The notes below the pieces were generated by a model, which worked only from the letters and a program-made list of their open reading frames with translations, searched no databases and had not been told where the DNA came from. 64,000 nucleotides of DNA from Lachnospiraceae bacterium (GTDB lineage Bacteria; Bacillota; Clostridia; Lachnospirales; Lachnospiraceae): the NCBI GenBank assembly GCA_900199595.1, contig FZRB01000007.1:62001-126000 (forward strand), given 5' to 3'. Below are positions 1 to 8,455 of this stretch, in pieces. Positions within the stretch are counted from its first letter, which is position 1, and every line of letters starts with the position of its first letter. The translations under genes and the position numbers were made by a program.

Positions 1-2263
1 CCTTCCCATCTCGGGCTGCATATTCAAGATTTTTAGCTTCCTCCGAAAGACCGGTAAGCCCGATCGTTTTAGATGTGCTCTTCAGGGCATGGACACTAAC
101 CTCATAATTCTTCCAATCCTTTTTCATAAAGCTGTCTTTCAGTGCTGCTATTCGTTCCTTTGAATCGGCAAGAAAATCATTTACAAGTTCAAGATAAAAG
201 CTTTCATCGTTCATTGTAAACTTCAGTCCTGATTTTACATCTATTCCCGTTCTTTTAAGCTTTTCGATTGTTATTCCGGATACATTATTTGATGAATCCT
301 CTGCTTCCTGCTCATTATTTTCAGGCAGAAACTCCATTATCTCTTCATCGTCTTCACTGGATTTGTTATCCGACTCTACAATTATCTTATCCTTTGGAAG
401 CCATTTATGAAGCATCTCGGAAAGCCTCCAGCCATAAATCGGTTTTGTAAGGTAGTCAGAAAAACCATTTTTCATATAAAGCTCTCTTGCACCGGATATC
501 GCATTTGCCGTAAGAGCTATAACAGGAACTCCTTCCATCTTTATATCAGGATCTCGCTTAAGAAGCTTCAGCGTCTCTATTCCATCCATTCCCGGCATCT
601 GATGATCCATAAAAATGCAGTCAAATGAATTATCTCTGACAAGCTTTATCGCCTCCATACCGCTGGTAGCTGTGCTGATCTTAAGATGCGATTTTTTAAG
701 AAGTCCCTCAAATACCTTGAGGTTCATTTCCACGTCATCAACAACAAGTACGTGTGCATCAGGAGCTGTAAAGTCTTCTCTGAAAACCTTTACTTCCTTC
801 CTGATATTCATTTTAGCCTCTTCAAAATCACCCATTGGTTCTGCATCAGCTATCTGCTGGGTGATGAAGAAATAGAATACAGAGCCCTCGCCATATACGC
901 TCTTTACCTCCAGCTTGCTGCCCATCATCATAAGAAACTTCATGGATATAGGAAGTCCCAGTCCTGTTCCCTCTATCTTATGGGCATTGGCTTCTTCTAC
1001 ACGGCTGAACTGAGAAAACAGAATCTCTGTATTTTCTTCCTTTATTCCAACTCCCGTATCCTTCACCGCAAAAAGAAGCGATACTTCATCCGTGAAAGTC
1101 TTGTGAAGTCTGACCTTAAATGTTATCTCACCCTTCTGTGTATACTTTACTGCATTTGTCAGAAGATTCGTAAGAACCTGAGATAATCTGACATCGTCTC
1201 CGATCAGCTTTCGCGGTATATCCGGATCTATTTCAAGATTAACCCTGAGGTCCTTCTCCAGCGCACGTGGAGATACCATTTTAAGAAGTGAATAAATCAT
1301 CTCCGCCACATCATACTCTTCCGTGATAATATCCATCTTACCGGCTTCTATCTTGGAAAGGTCCAGAATATCATTTACAAGAGACAGAAGCGACTCTCCG
1401 CTGTTCTTAATATTAGTAGCATATTCAATAGTTTGTTTTTCATGACTTTCACGGAGAATCATCTCATCAAAGCCCAGAATTGCATTTATCGGGGTTCTGA
1501 TCTCATGTGACATATTTGCAAGAAAATCACTTTTTACCTGATTTGCATGCCATGCCTCCTGCTTGGCACTTTCCAGTTCATCGAGTGTGTTTGTAAGTTT
1601 CCTGTAATCAGGAGTTTCAAGCGAGAAGAGCATCATCAGAAGCGCTATTGGAATCAGACCATAGGTCAGGTAAACATCCGGAAAAACAAAGAACTGAAGA
1701 AACATGGTAAAGAAAACAACCAGAATAAATGCAACACTAGATACCCACTGTTTTTTGTCAAAACATTTTCTATAACGGATAATATTGAAAAGCGCCGACA
1801 CACCAAACAGTCCGGGGATTGCATACCCAAGAATATACAAAGGACCATGATGATAAACTCCATTATCATCAAAATAAAATGCAAGCTTTGTAAACGGATT
1901 CAGAAAACCATGAAGAACATATAGTACAAATACTACCCTTCTGATCATCATATAAATCTTATTTCCAATCACTACATCTATGTAGCTTGCTATATATCCC
2001 TCAAACTCAACAGATGTAGCGGCTGCAAACATAAAATAAACTGTGGTCAGAATCACGTTGATCACATTTAACTTAGGATCTTCCAGGGAAAATGTAAATG
2101 CTGTAAACATATCAAAAAATTCTGCTCCAAGAATAAAATAAAGCAGCTTCTTAAATGCCTTGTCACTCCTGTTGCTTTCCACATAACTCACATGAAAATA
2201 ATAGGTAATGACAAGCGTTACCAGCATACCCATTATTTCAAAATCGATGTTATACTTCAGCAT
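1..2263 (-). CDS. Hybrid sensor histidine kinase / response regulator, C-terminus cut by window edge
   Basis: Membrane phosphorelay kinase; 754 residues are visible and the frame is still open at the window edge. An N-terminal region of about 210 residues has roughly six or seven hydrophobic segments and no recognised ligand domain. Next come a HisKA domain with the H-box motif MSHEIRTPINAILGF near residue 253, an HATPase domain with an N-box near 364 and glycine boxes DTGVGI and GTGLGLPIS, a receiver domain (VDD near 507, acceptor Asp in MDHQMPGMDG near 552, conserved Lys in TKPI near 606), and the start of an Hpt domain with HALKSTS near 725. The phosphoryl path would be His-Asp-His. The start is set by AGGAGAA about ten bases before ATG. 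It is preceded by the symporter gene and its terminator, so it is probably transcribed on its own. The signal sensed is unknown. Confidence 0.9.
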   Translation of the reverse strand, partial: MLKYNIDFEIMGMLVTLVITYYFHVSYVESNRSDKAFKKLLYFILGAEFFDMFTAFTFSLEDPKLNVINVILTTVYFMFAAATSVEFEGYIASYIDVVIGNKIYMMIRRVVFVLYVLHGFLNPFTKLAFYFDDNGVYHHGPLYILGYAIPGLFGVSALFNIIRYRKCFDKKQWVSSVAFILVVFFTMFLQFFVFPDVYLTYGLIPIALLMMLFSLETPDYRKLTNTLDELESAKQEAWHANQVKSDFLANMSHEIRTPINAILGFDEMILRESHEKQTIEYATNIKNSGESLLSLVNDILDLSKIEAGKMDIITEEYDVAEMIYSLLKMVSPRALEKDLRVNLEIDPDIPRKLIGDDVRLSQVLTNLLTNAVKYTQKGEITFKVRLHKTFTDEVSLLFAVKDTGVGIKEENTEILFSQFSRVEEANAHKIEGTGLGLPISMKFLMMMGSKLEVKSVYGEGSVFYFFITQQIADAEPMGDFEEAKMNIRKEVKVFREDFTAPDAHVLVVDDVEMNLKVFEGLLKKSHLKISTATSGMEAIKLVRDNSFDCIFMDHQMPGMDGIETLKLLKRDPDIKMEGVPVIALTANAISGARELYMKNGFSDYLTKPIYGWRLSEMLHKWLPKDKIIVESDNKSSEDDEEIMEFLPENNEQEAEDSSNNVSGITIEKLKRTGIDVKSGLKFTMNDESFYLELVNDFLADSKERIAALKDSFMKKDWKNYEVSVHALKSTSKTIGLTGLSEEAKNLEYAARDGK

Positions 2264-2285
2264 TAATTATCATTCTCCTATATAT

Positions 2286-2329
2286 GAAAAACACTACCTC
2301 AATCTTATCATTAAAACCGAGATAGTGCC
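2286..2329 (-). terminator. Rho-independent terminator of the symporter gene
   Basis: On the minus strand an imperfect stem (CACTATCTC pairing with GAGGTAGTG) is followed by GTTTTTC. The loop contains GTTTTAATGATAAGAT, which is nearly repeated in the terminator at 6252-6296. It lies between the symporter stop and the kinase start. Confidence 0.75.
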
Positions 2330-2362
2330 ATAATATTTTGTTATTCTTTTAGCATTTCCAGT

Positions 2363-3727
2363 CTATTTTCGCTTTATTGAAAGCAGGGATGTAATAAGTG
2401 ATATCCCCATACCTATAAGTGTTATATATGAAAGCAGCCCTTCAGGAATCCCCACCTGTACAAGCGCATTTCCAAAGTATGTACCGGCGATTCCAAGAAT
2501 CCCTCCCAATATAGGTCCAAGAATCCAGATACCTTTTCTTATCTCTCTTTTTTTATAGCAGATAATAGCTATAAATAGTGGAAAAATAACTCCAGGGGTA
2601 TAGATAGAATAAGCACCTGTGAGCAGCGTCAGGATATCTCCTCTTCCAAGCACCGCCAGTACAGTGGCAATCATTCCTATGACTCCAACAGTTATTCTGA
2701 CCAGGGATATATCTTCTTTTCCCAGCACATCCTTAACAAAAATGGTGGATGCATTGATAATACAGGTATCTGTAGAAGAAAGGATAGCTGAAAGAAGTCC
2801 GAAGATAAGAATTATTCCCACGGGTCTCGGAATCAGACCTATCACATACATAAGAGCCTTACTGTCACCCAGTTCGTCTGAGGTTACATTTGCCCTTACC
2901 CACATGCCAGTAAATGTAATCACAACCGAAAATATAAGCAGTATTATTCCTGCCAGAAATGCTGAACGTTTAGCAGTCTTCTCATCTTTAGAGATGAAAT
3001 TCCTGGACATGATATCCGGTCCCAGGAAATACACTCCACCGATTACAAAAAACTGTGTGAAAAGATTCATCGGACGGTAATCCTTATTTAAAAGCTCAAT
3101 TCCCTGAGTAACTGAAGAAGTATCTCCGCCCTTGAAAAGGTAAAGATATAAACAGCAGATGATGATTCCCGCAAATATGATAATCAGCTGAAGCTTGTCG
3201 GTTTTTACAACTGACAGCTGCCCTCCGACCATCGTATATAAAAGCACAATAATCGAAACAACTACAAAGACTATACGGCTGCTTCTGCCGATTGCAAATG
3301 TGACCAGTGAATTCATGGCAACCAGCTGCCCGGCTATTACCCCTATCCAGGAGATAACAATTATAAGAGCCAGAAGGAGTTCTGCCGTTCTTCCCATAGT
3401 TATCCTTGCCAGATGAGGCAGCGTATCTGCCCCGGTCTCCCTTACCTTTTCAGAAAGAATAAATGACTGAAGCAAAAGTCCCAATGCACCGAATATAAGC
3501 CACCATATCCCCGGAAAGCCTATCTGATACACTGTGTCAACTATTCCAATGGTGGTTGATGCACCCAGCACTGTGGCAAGAAGCGTCGTAGTTACTGCAA
3601 AAGTTCCTTGATCCTTGCCTGCCATACCATAATCGTTAAATGTTTTTATTTTTTTTACATCCATCAATCCGATGATCATAAAGAGCAAAAGATAAAACCC
3701 AAGAGCGATTAGAAATGTAGTATTCAT
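2363..3727 (-). CDS. Sodium:solute symporter (SSS) family transporter
   Basis: Integral membrane secondary transporter of about 454 residues with about 13 hydrophobic segments, the usual size and layout of the SSS family, which drives solute uptake with a sodium gradient. Family-like features are the N-terminal GMAGKDQGTF segment, the GASTTIG motif in the second helix region, and the LVAMNSLVTFAIG and GPDIMSRNFIS segments. The substrate cannot be told from sequence. A longer reading frame begins at 3793, but GAGGAAAG eight bases before the ATG at 3727, followed directly by a hydrophobic helix, favours the shorter start. It is followed by its own terminator at 2286-2329. Confidence 0.85.
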   Translation of the reverse strand: MNTTFLIALGFYLLLFMIIGLMDVKKIKTFNDYGMAGKDQGTFAVTTTLLATVLGASTTIGIVDTVYQIGFPGIWWLIFGALGLLLQSFILSEKVRETGADTLPHLARITMGRTAELLLALIIVISWIGVIAGQLVAMNSLVTFAIGRSSRIVFVVVSIIVLLYTMVGGQLSVVKTDKLQLIIIFAGIIICCLYLYLFKGGDTSSVTQGIELLNKDYRPMNLFTQFFVIGGVYFLGPDIMSRNFISKDEKTAKRSAFLAGIILLIFSVVITFTGMWVRANVTSDELGDSKALMYVIGLIPRPVGIILIFGLLSAILSSTDTCIINASTIFVKDVLGKEDISLVRITVGVIGMIATVLAVLGRGDILTLLTGAYSIYTPGVIFPLFIAIICYKKREIRKGIWILGPILGGILGIAGTYFGNALVQVGIPEGLLSYITLIGMGISLITSLLSIKRK

Positions 3728-3813
3728 TTTATTTCTTTCCTCATCAAGATTATTTATTATATCCAGGATGATACTGACCAGCATCCTTAACAACGCCTGT
3801 TAATTTATCATAC

Positions 3814-3859
3814 AAAAAAACAAATGTCAACCTATAATATAAAACAGGTTGACATTTGT
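3814..3859 (-). terminator. Rho-independent terminator downstream of the LUD gene
   Basis: A perfect 13-bp stem (CAAATGTCAACCT with its complement, 3821-3833 and 3846-3858) is followed on the minus strand by a run of seven T. The loop begins GTTTTA, as in the terminators at 2286 and 6252. Confidence 0.85.
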
Positions 3860-3913
3860 TCTGAAATAATACGATCTACTATTAACTTATAACGCCAGCA
3901 AGCAGTTATTTTT

Positions 3914-3944
3914 GTTACCTATCACATGAATCGTGAATAGTAAC
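3914..3944. repeat. Imperfect palindrome, family ATTCACGAnTnATGTGAT (copy 1)
   Basis: Two GTTAC/GTAAC arms enclose ATTCACGATTCATGTGAT, just after the LUD stop codon. No T-run follows on either strand, so it is not an obvious terminator. The core is nearly the same as the terminator stem-loop at 6988-7026, and a shortened relative (TTCACGATTTGTGAG) lies at about 4625-4640. Confidence 0.55.
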
Positions 3945-3945
3945 A

Positions 3946-4575
3946 TCAGAATCCCAGATTATCATTTACAAGAATTACATGTATTCTTCCTTCATGTCTG
4001 GAGAATCTTGTGATAAGTATCTGACAGCATATGGTGTCCGGTGACTTGCAGTTCATGCATGAACCTGTCTTTGAACATGGAGTCTGAAGTCCGAATCTCT
4101 GAGCATTTATCGGAGCAGCTACATTTCTTGCCCTCTTCATGGCTCCGTCTACATCATCACAGATCTTATTCATTCCAACTATGAAAACAACCTTCTTGGG
4201 TCCCTGAGCTATAGCCGATACACGATTTGAATTACCATCGATATTAATTATAACTCCATCCTCAGTCATGGCATTTGCGCTGGCAAGAAAAACATCTGCA
4301 TCATAAGCCGCAAGCATAGCCGCTCTTTTATCTTCATACTGATCTCTGTCTATGAAATTGTAATTTCCTTCCTTCAGAACATCCACGAGACCTATCTCAT
4401 GAGCACTCATGGCTCCGCCCATGGTAACTGAAGAGCCTTCCGGGATGAGCTCCAAAGCTTTCTTTACAGCCTCTTCCTTTGTCGCCGCATAATATCCGGT
4501 CATGTTTCGGGAAGCAAGTCCCTTGATAACCTTCTGGGCCAGAAGTTCATTTCTTTTTACGATATTCTCATTCAT
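3946..4575 (-). CDS. LUD-domain protein (LutC/YkgG superfamily)
   Basis: A 209-residue cytosolic protein of the LUD fold, found in lactate-utilisation proteins and many stand-alone clostridial proteins. Visible family features are the N-terminal helix with KGLASRNMTGYYAATKEEA, the GSSVTMGGAMSAHEIG segment, FLASANAMTEDGVIINIDG, and a C-terminal cysteine cluster CSKTGSCMNCKSPDTICC that could bind metal or an Fe-S cluster (inference). There are no lutA or lutB partners next to it, so a role in lactate oxidation is not supported by context. GGGGAGG seven bases before ATG fixes the start. It lies 93 bases downstream of the BirA-like gene on the same strand and has its own terminator. Confidence 0.8.
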   Translation of the reverse strand: MNENIVKRNELLAQKVIKGLASRNMTGYYAATKEEAVKKALELIPEGSSVTMGGAMSAHEIGLVDVLKEGNYNFIDRDQYEDKRAAMLAAYDADVFLASANAMTEDGVIINIDGNSNRVSAIAQGPKKVVFIVGMNKICDDVDGAMKRARNVAAPINAQRFGLQTPCSKTGSCMNCKSPDTICCQILITRFSRHEGRIHVILVNDNLGF

Positions 4576-4668
4576 TTTGTGTACCTCCCCAATATATAAA
4601 TTACTAAGCAGATTTTACATTTCATTGTTCACGATTTGTGAGCTTTAGTAAGTAATCTATCTAATATT

Positions 4669-5409
4669 TCACACAAATGATGCAATTATCTTCGCCACCA
4701 GCTGATTTCTTTTCATCATTTCCTTATGTTTTATGTCTGAATAGAGAATCCCTATCCCAACAATGTAGTTACTATATTCTCCGGTTTCCATATCAGAGAT
4801 TCCCTCAGTCAATATTCCACAGATCTTTTTTCTATCCTGATAGATACGTCCCTTGTCCTTCAGAGTAAGCTTTATATCTAACGCATTTTGCAAAGTATCC
4901 ATAACTGTCTCAGCTATATACTTAGTCAGGGAACGTTCATCTTTTTTCATTTTTGCCGGATTCAGAATGATGCTCATGTATATACCACCATCCGGAGAAT
5001 TAAAATCACGGCCATTATGACCACGGCCTGCCGTCTGTCTCTCCGATATAATAACTACTCCATGAAGAAATCGGTCTTCTTCATAGATCAAAGACCTCTT
5101 GGCCTCTGTATTGGTAGAATCCAGCTCTTCATACACATTTATAACAGGATACGTAGTAGTATATTTTTTTACGCTTATTTTCTTTAAGTATAATCTGATT
5201 CCTTCCTCTGAAATAATATCACTATCTTCATGAAGCATATATCCTCTGTTATTTACCGACTCAATCTGATAGCCATCATTTTTAAGATCATTTACAGCCT
5301 TCCATATGGCATTTCTGGAAACCTGACATTCTTCTGCCAGATTTGCTCCGGATATATATTTTCCCCTATTATTCTCCAGACTACTAAGCACTCTGCTTTT
5401 TGTACTCAT
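4669..5409 (-). CDS. BirA-like protein with degenerate ligase site (possible pseudoenzyme)
   Basis: A 246-residue protein shaped like the bifunctional biotin ligase/repressor BirA. Residues 1-60 form a winged helix (SGANLAEECQVSRNAIWKAV). The ligase domain is recognisable by ELDSTNTEAK, ERQTAGRGHNGRDF, GGIYMSIIL, QDRKKICGILTE and GIGI. Key parts are changed: the usual GRGRRG is GRGHNG, the segment expected to hold KWxND with the catalytic lysine reads LKDKGRIY, the Asn after GIGI is absent, the stretch after it is shortened, and the C-terminal SH3-like domain is missing (the family is usually near 320 residues). The HTH half is intact. It may be a decaying gene or a regulator that no longer ligates biotin. 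GGAG six to seven bases before ATG supports the start. Confidence 0.75.
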   Translation of the reverse strand: MSTKSRVLSSLENNRGKYISGANLAEECQVSRNAIWKAVNDLKNDGYQIESVNNRGYMLHEDSDIISEEGIRLYLKKISVKKYTTTYPVINVYEELDSTNTEAKRSLIYEEDRFLHGVVIISERQTAGRGHNGRDFNSPDGGIYMSIILNPAKMKKDERSLTKYIAETVMDTLQNALDIKLTLKDKGRIYQDRKKICGILTEGISDMETGEYSNYIVGIGILYSDIKHKEMMKRNQLVAKIIASFV

Positions 5410-5459
5410 TATTGTTCTCCAAATATAGAAGTCCTCACTCAGTTGAGGACGATATCATT

Positions 5460-6227
5460 TTACCAGTCCATCTGATCAATTATATCAAATGCCTTCCCTT
5501 CCGGTTCTCTGTGAAGAAATATCTCTTCGCCTGTTACCGGATGAACAAACTGCATTCTAGTAGAGAAGAGTCCTATCTCAGATTCCCTGCCCGGCTTCTC
5601 CTTCTTCATAGTTTTTCCTGATCCACCAGATTTTCCTGATTTGTTAAATGCCGGATTATACTTAGTATCTCCCCATACAGGAGTACCATGCGCCGCCATC
5701 TGGCATCTTATCTGATGATGACGTCCAGTCAGAAGCTTCACCAATACGTATGATACAGGTCCTTCATCCGTATCCAGTTCATCCAGAACCTCATACTCTA
5801 ATATAGCCCTTTTGGCACCTTTAGTGTCCTTTGATACAACCTTGGTTACATTTGATTTCTTATCATGAAGCAGCCAGTCCTCATAGATACCCTCCGGCTC
5901 TCCTAAGAAACCTGACACAACAGCCTGATAATATTTTTCTATCTCGCTGTCCTGCACCATATCGCTGAGCTTTGCAGCAGTGTTTTCATCCTTGGCAAAA
6001 AGAATGATTCCCCCAACAGGCCTGTCGAGACGATTTATAACAGCCACATAAGGCTCTTCAATCTGCTCATCGCCCTCTTTTTTATCAGAGCTTGCCTTAT
6101 CATACAGATACTCCTTCACAAGAGTCACCATATCCACTCCGTAGGTTTTATCCTGCTGACTCGGTACCCCGTAAGGCTTTACGCAGGCGATCATATATTC
6201 ATCTTCAAAAACAATATCCAGTTTCAT
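5460..6227 (-). CDS. RluA-family RNA pseudouridine synthase
   Basis: A 255-residue cytosolic enzyme that isomerises uridine to pseudouridine in rRNA or tRNA. The catalytic Asp is in the motif INRLDRPVGG near residue 70, and other family segments are VVSGFLG, LTGRHHQIRCQMAAHG and the early CVKPYGVPSQ. There is no S4 domain at the N-terminus, and the C-terminal part carries a short Gly/Ser/Lys linker (KSGKSGGSGK) before a tail HPVTGEEIFL typical of the family. The exact target base cannot be assigned. It lies 50 bases upstream of the BirA-like gene on the same strand, so the two may be co-transcribed. Confidence 0.88.
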   Translation of the reverse strand: MKLDIVFEDEYMIACVKPYGVPSQQDKTYGVDMVTLVKEYLYDKASSDKKEGDEQIEEPYVAVINRLDRPVGGIILFAKDENTAAKLSDMVQDSEIEKYYQAVVSGFLGEPEGIYEDWLLHDKKSNVTKVVSKDTKGAKRAILEYEVLDELDTDEGPVSYVLVKLLTGRHHQIRCQMAAHGTPVWGDTKYNPAFNKSGKSGGSGKTMKKEKPGRESEIGLFSTRMQFVHPVTGEEIFLHREPEGKAFDIIDQMDW

Positions 6228-6251
6228 ACATTTTTCCTTATCATCAAATTT

Positions 6252-6296
6252 AAAAAAGCACTATCCACATTTTAGCATTAAAACATGGATAGTGCT
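6252..6296 (-). terminator. Rho-independent terminator of the YgjP-like gene
   Basis: A long stem (AGCACTATCC with GGATAGTGCT) is followed on the minus strand by six T. The loop GTTTTAATGCTAAAAT matches the loop of the terminator at 2286-2329 in all but two positions. Confidence 0.85.
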
Positions 6297-6331
6297 ATTA
6301 CATTTTTTACTCTTTAAGTCCCTTTAATTTA

Positions 6332-6889
6332 TCATTTTCCTCTCGTTTCTGCCAGGATTCTTGCCCCGTTTTCTTTTAGCCACTTCTCTTTCAATTTATA
6401 ATCCGGTATTACTTTTGCTACTTCATCCCAGAAATCCTGTGAATGGTTCAGATATAAACGATGACAGAGTTCGTGGACTACTACATAATCCAGTATGTCA
6501 AGTGGAACACGCATAAGTGCAACGTTAAAGTTAAGATTACCTTTGGCTGAACAGCTTCCCCATCTGGTTTTCTGATTACGGATAGTAATTCTGCCATAAT
6601 CTACTCCAATCTTTGGGGCATAGTACTCAACTCTTTTGGGTATGACCTCACAAGCCTTGTCTGCCAGTTCATCCAATTCCAGAGCTGAGAGACATCTTAT
6701 TCCTTCTGTTTCTTTCTCCCGCTGTTTTGCTTTTTCTATTTTGTCCTTTATCCATTCTGCGTCCTTATCTAAATAACTCTGGATATCCTTTTTTGACATC
6801 CTGTAGGGAGCCCGGACTCTGACTGTTTCTGAGTCAATCACCTGAATGGCCAGGGTTTTTCGTTTTGTTTTAATAATTTCTATGTTCAT
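6332..6889 (-). CDS. YgjP-like zinc metalloprotease (DUF45)
   Basis: A 185-residue protein of the YgjP/WLM-related metallopeptidase family. The zinc site VVHELCHRLYLNHSQDFW (HExxH followed by a downstream His) is near residue 140, preceded by the family segments QKTRWGSCSAKGNLNFN and LDYVVVHEL. The N-terminal half is a beta-rich region followed by a charged linker. No signal peptide or membrane helix is present, so it acts in the cytosol. The substrate is unknown for the family. No clear ribosome binding site precedes the ATG at 6889; the leader there is AT-rich. It has its own terminator at 6252-6296. Confidence 0.85.
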   Translation of the reverse strand: MNIEIIKTKRKTLAIQVIDSETVRVRAPYRMSKKDIQSYLDKDAEWIKDKIEKAKQREKETEGIRCLSALELDELADKACEVIPKRVEYYAPKIGVDYGRITIRNQKTRWGSCSAKGNLNFNVALMRVPLDILDYVVVHELCHRLYLNHSQDFWDEVAKVIPDYKLKEKWLKENGARILAETRGK

Positions 6890-6987
6890 ATTCGTTAAAT
6901 TTATTATTCAAATATCAAAAAGGTATCGGGAGTACATTAATCTTTTTTATACAGCAATTCTAAATTGAGTACATTTTTAAAACTTAT

Positions 6988-7026
6988 AAAAGGTGACAAT
7001 CACATCAGTCGTGAATGTCACCTTTT
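6988..7026 (-). terminator. Rho-independent terminator of the aminotransferase gene
   Basis: The stem AAAAGGTGAC/GTCACCTTTT encloses ATTCACGACTGATGTGAT and is followed by TTTTAT on the minus strand. The central sequence matches the palindrome at 3914-3944. Confidence 0.8.
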
Positions 7027-7031
7027 CAAAT

Positions 7032-7060
7032 GAGTCAAAATGAACCGTTCCTACTGACTC
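7032..7060 (-). repeat. GAGTCA-N17-TGACTC element, copy 1
   Basis: A 29-bp imperfect palindrome: GAGTCA at one end, TGACTC at the other, 17 bases between them with a central GAACGGTTC. It overlaps the last codons and stop of the aminotransferase gene and is next to its terminator. Read on the minus strand it matches copy 2 (9959-9987) at 26 of 29 positions and copy 3 (13317-13345) at 21 of 29, as counted by hand. Confidence 0.7.
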
Positions 7061-8343
7061 TTTTCGTCGTATATTTTCTGAGCACTGACTAATCTTACGC
7101 AAAGTGTGAAGAGTTCTGCTGCAAGCTTCAGGTCTTCCAGATTCGGATATGTTGGTGCTATACGGATATTGCTGTCATGTGGATCCTTTCCATATGGCCA
7201 GGTTGCTCCGGCTTTTGTCATAACAACTCCGGCTTTCTTAGCCTTATCAACTATCTCCTTGGCACATCCATCAAGAGAATCAAAGCTTATAAAATAACCG
7301 CCTATAGGTCTGGTCCATTCTCCGATCTCCAGACCGCCAAGTCTGTTATCGAGTGTCTGAAGAACTGCTTCAAATTTAGGTCTTATTATGGCAGCATGCT
7401 TCTTCATGTGTTCTGTCATTCCATGGATATCCTTGAAGAATCTTACATGACGAAGCTGATTAACCTTGTCATGTCCGATGGTCTGATGTGTAAGCTGCTT
7501 AAGTATATCTTCCATGTTATTAGGTGAGGTAGCAAGTGCTGCTATACCACTTCCCGGAAATGATATCTTGGATGTAGATGCAAACTTATAAACCATGTCT
7601 GCATTTCCTGCCTTCTTACACTCTGCAAGTATTTCTACTATATAATCCTCTTTATCTTCATAGAGGTGATGGATTCCATATGCATTATCCCAGAATATTC
7701 TGAAATCATTAGCTGCCGGCTTAAGTCTTGCAAGACGGCTTACTGTTTCATCTGAATAAGAATAACCCTGAGGGTTTGAATACTTAGGAACACACCATAT
7801 ACCCTTTATAGCATCATCCTCTGATACAAGCTTTTCAACCATGCTCATATCAGGTCCTTCCGGTGACATAGGTACAGGGATCATCTCTATCCCAAAATAC
7901 TCAGTTATGGCAAAATGTCTGTCATAGCCGGGAACAGGACAGAGGAACTTAACCTTGTCCAGTCTGCACCAAGGCGTATTTCCCAGTATTCCATGAGTCA
8001 TGGCTCTTGCTATGGTATCATACATAACATTCAGAGAAGAATTTCCATATATGATAATATTATCCGGATTATTCTCCATCATATCTCCGATAAGAACCTT
8101 TGCTTCTTCTATTCCTGTCAGAACTCCATAATTACGGCAGTCTGTTCCGTCTGCACAGGAGAGGTCTGCTTCTGAATTAAGTGCATCCATCATTCCCATG
8201 GATATGTCCAGCTGTTCACGGCAAGGCTTTCCACGGCTCATATCAAGATGAAGATCCATATCCTGATATTTTTTATACTGCACTTTCAGCTCCTTTATTT
8301 CCTCTGCAAGCTCTTCTTTTGTCATGTCTTTGTAAGCTTTCAT
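7051..8343 (-). CDS. PLP-dependent aminotransferase, aspartate aminotransferase of MocR-like subgroup
   Basis: A 430-residue fold-type I enzyme of the family often annotated as aspartate aminotransferase (Asp_aminotransf). The N-terminal part has LDMSRGKPCREQLDIS; the PLP-binding region includes GIWCVPKYSNPQGYSYSDE and FWDNAYGIHHL; the PLP lysine is in KFASTSKISFPGSG near residue 257. The C-terminus has the GGYFISFDSLDGCAKEIVDKA and ATWPYGKDPHDSNIRIAP segments. It would move an amino group between aspartate/glutamate and 2-oxoacids. GGAGG nine bases before ATG supports the start. A consensus promoter precedes it at 8394-8422 and a terminator follows, so it is a single-gene unit. Confidence 0.85.
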   Translation of the reverse strand: MKAYKDMTKEELAEEIKELKVQYKKYQDMDLHLDMSRGKPCREQLDISMGMMDALNSEADLSCADGTDCRNYGVLTGIEEAKVLIGDMMENNPDNIIIYGNSSLNVMYDTIARAMTHGILGNTPWCRLDKVKFLCPVPGYDRHFAITEYFGIEMIPVPMSPEGPDMSMVEKLVSEDDAIKGIWCVPKYSNPQGYSYSDETVSRLARLKPAANDFRIFWDNAYGIHHLYEDKEDYIVEILAECKKAGNADMVYKFASTSKISFPGSGIAALATSPNNMEDILKQLTHQTIGHDKVNQLRHVRFFKDIHGMTEHMKKHAAIIRPKFEAVLQTLDNRLGGLEIGEWTRPIGGYFISFDSLDGCAKEIVDKAKKAGVVMTKAGATWPYGKDPHDSNIRIAPTYPNLEDLKLAAELFTLCVRLVSAQKIYDEKSQ

Positions 8344-8393
8344 CTTTTATATTCCTCCAATTCTTCGGAATTTCTTATTCATTCTAGTCGAAC

Positions 8394-8422
8394 ATTATAA
8401 AATATTCTTATATAAGTGTCAA
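8394..8422 (-). promoter_or_regulatory. Sigma-A promoter of the aminotransferase gene
   Basis: On the minus strand, TTGACA (8422-8417), a 17-base spacer and TATAAT (8399-8394), all exact consensus. The start codon follows after about 50 bases. Confidence 0.8.
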
Positions 8423-8455
8423 AAAGTACTTTTAAACTTTTTTGCTCACTTTTTA

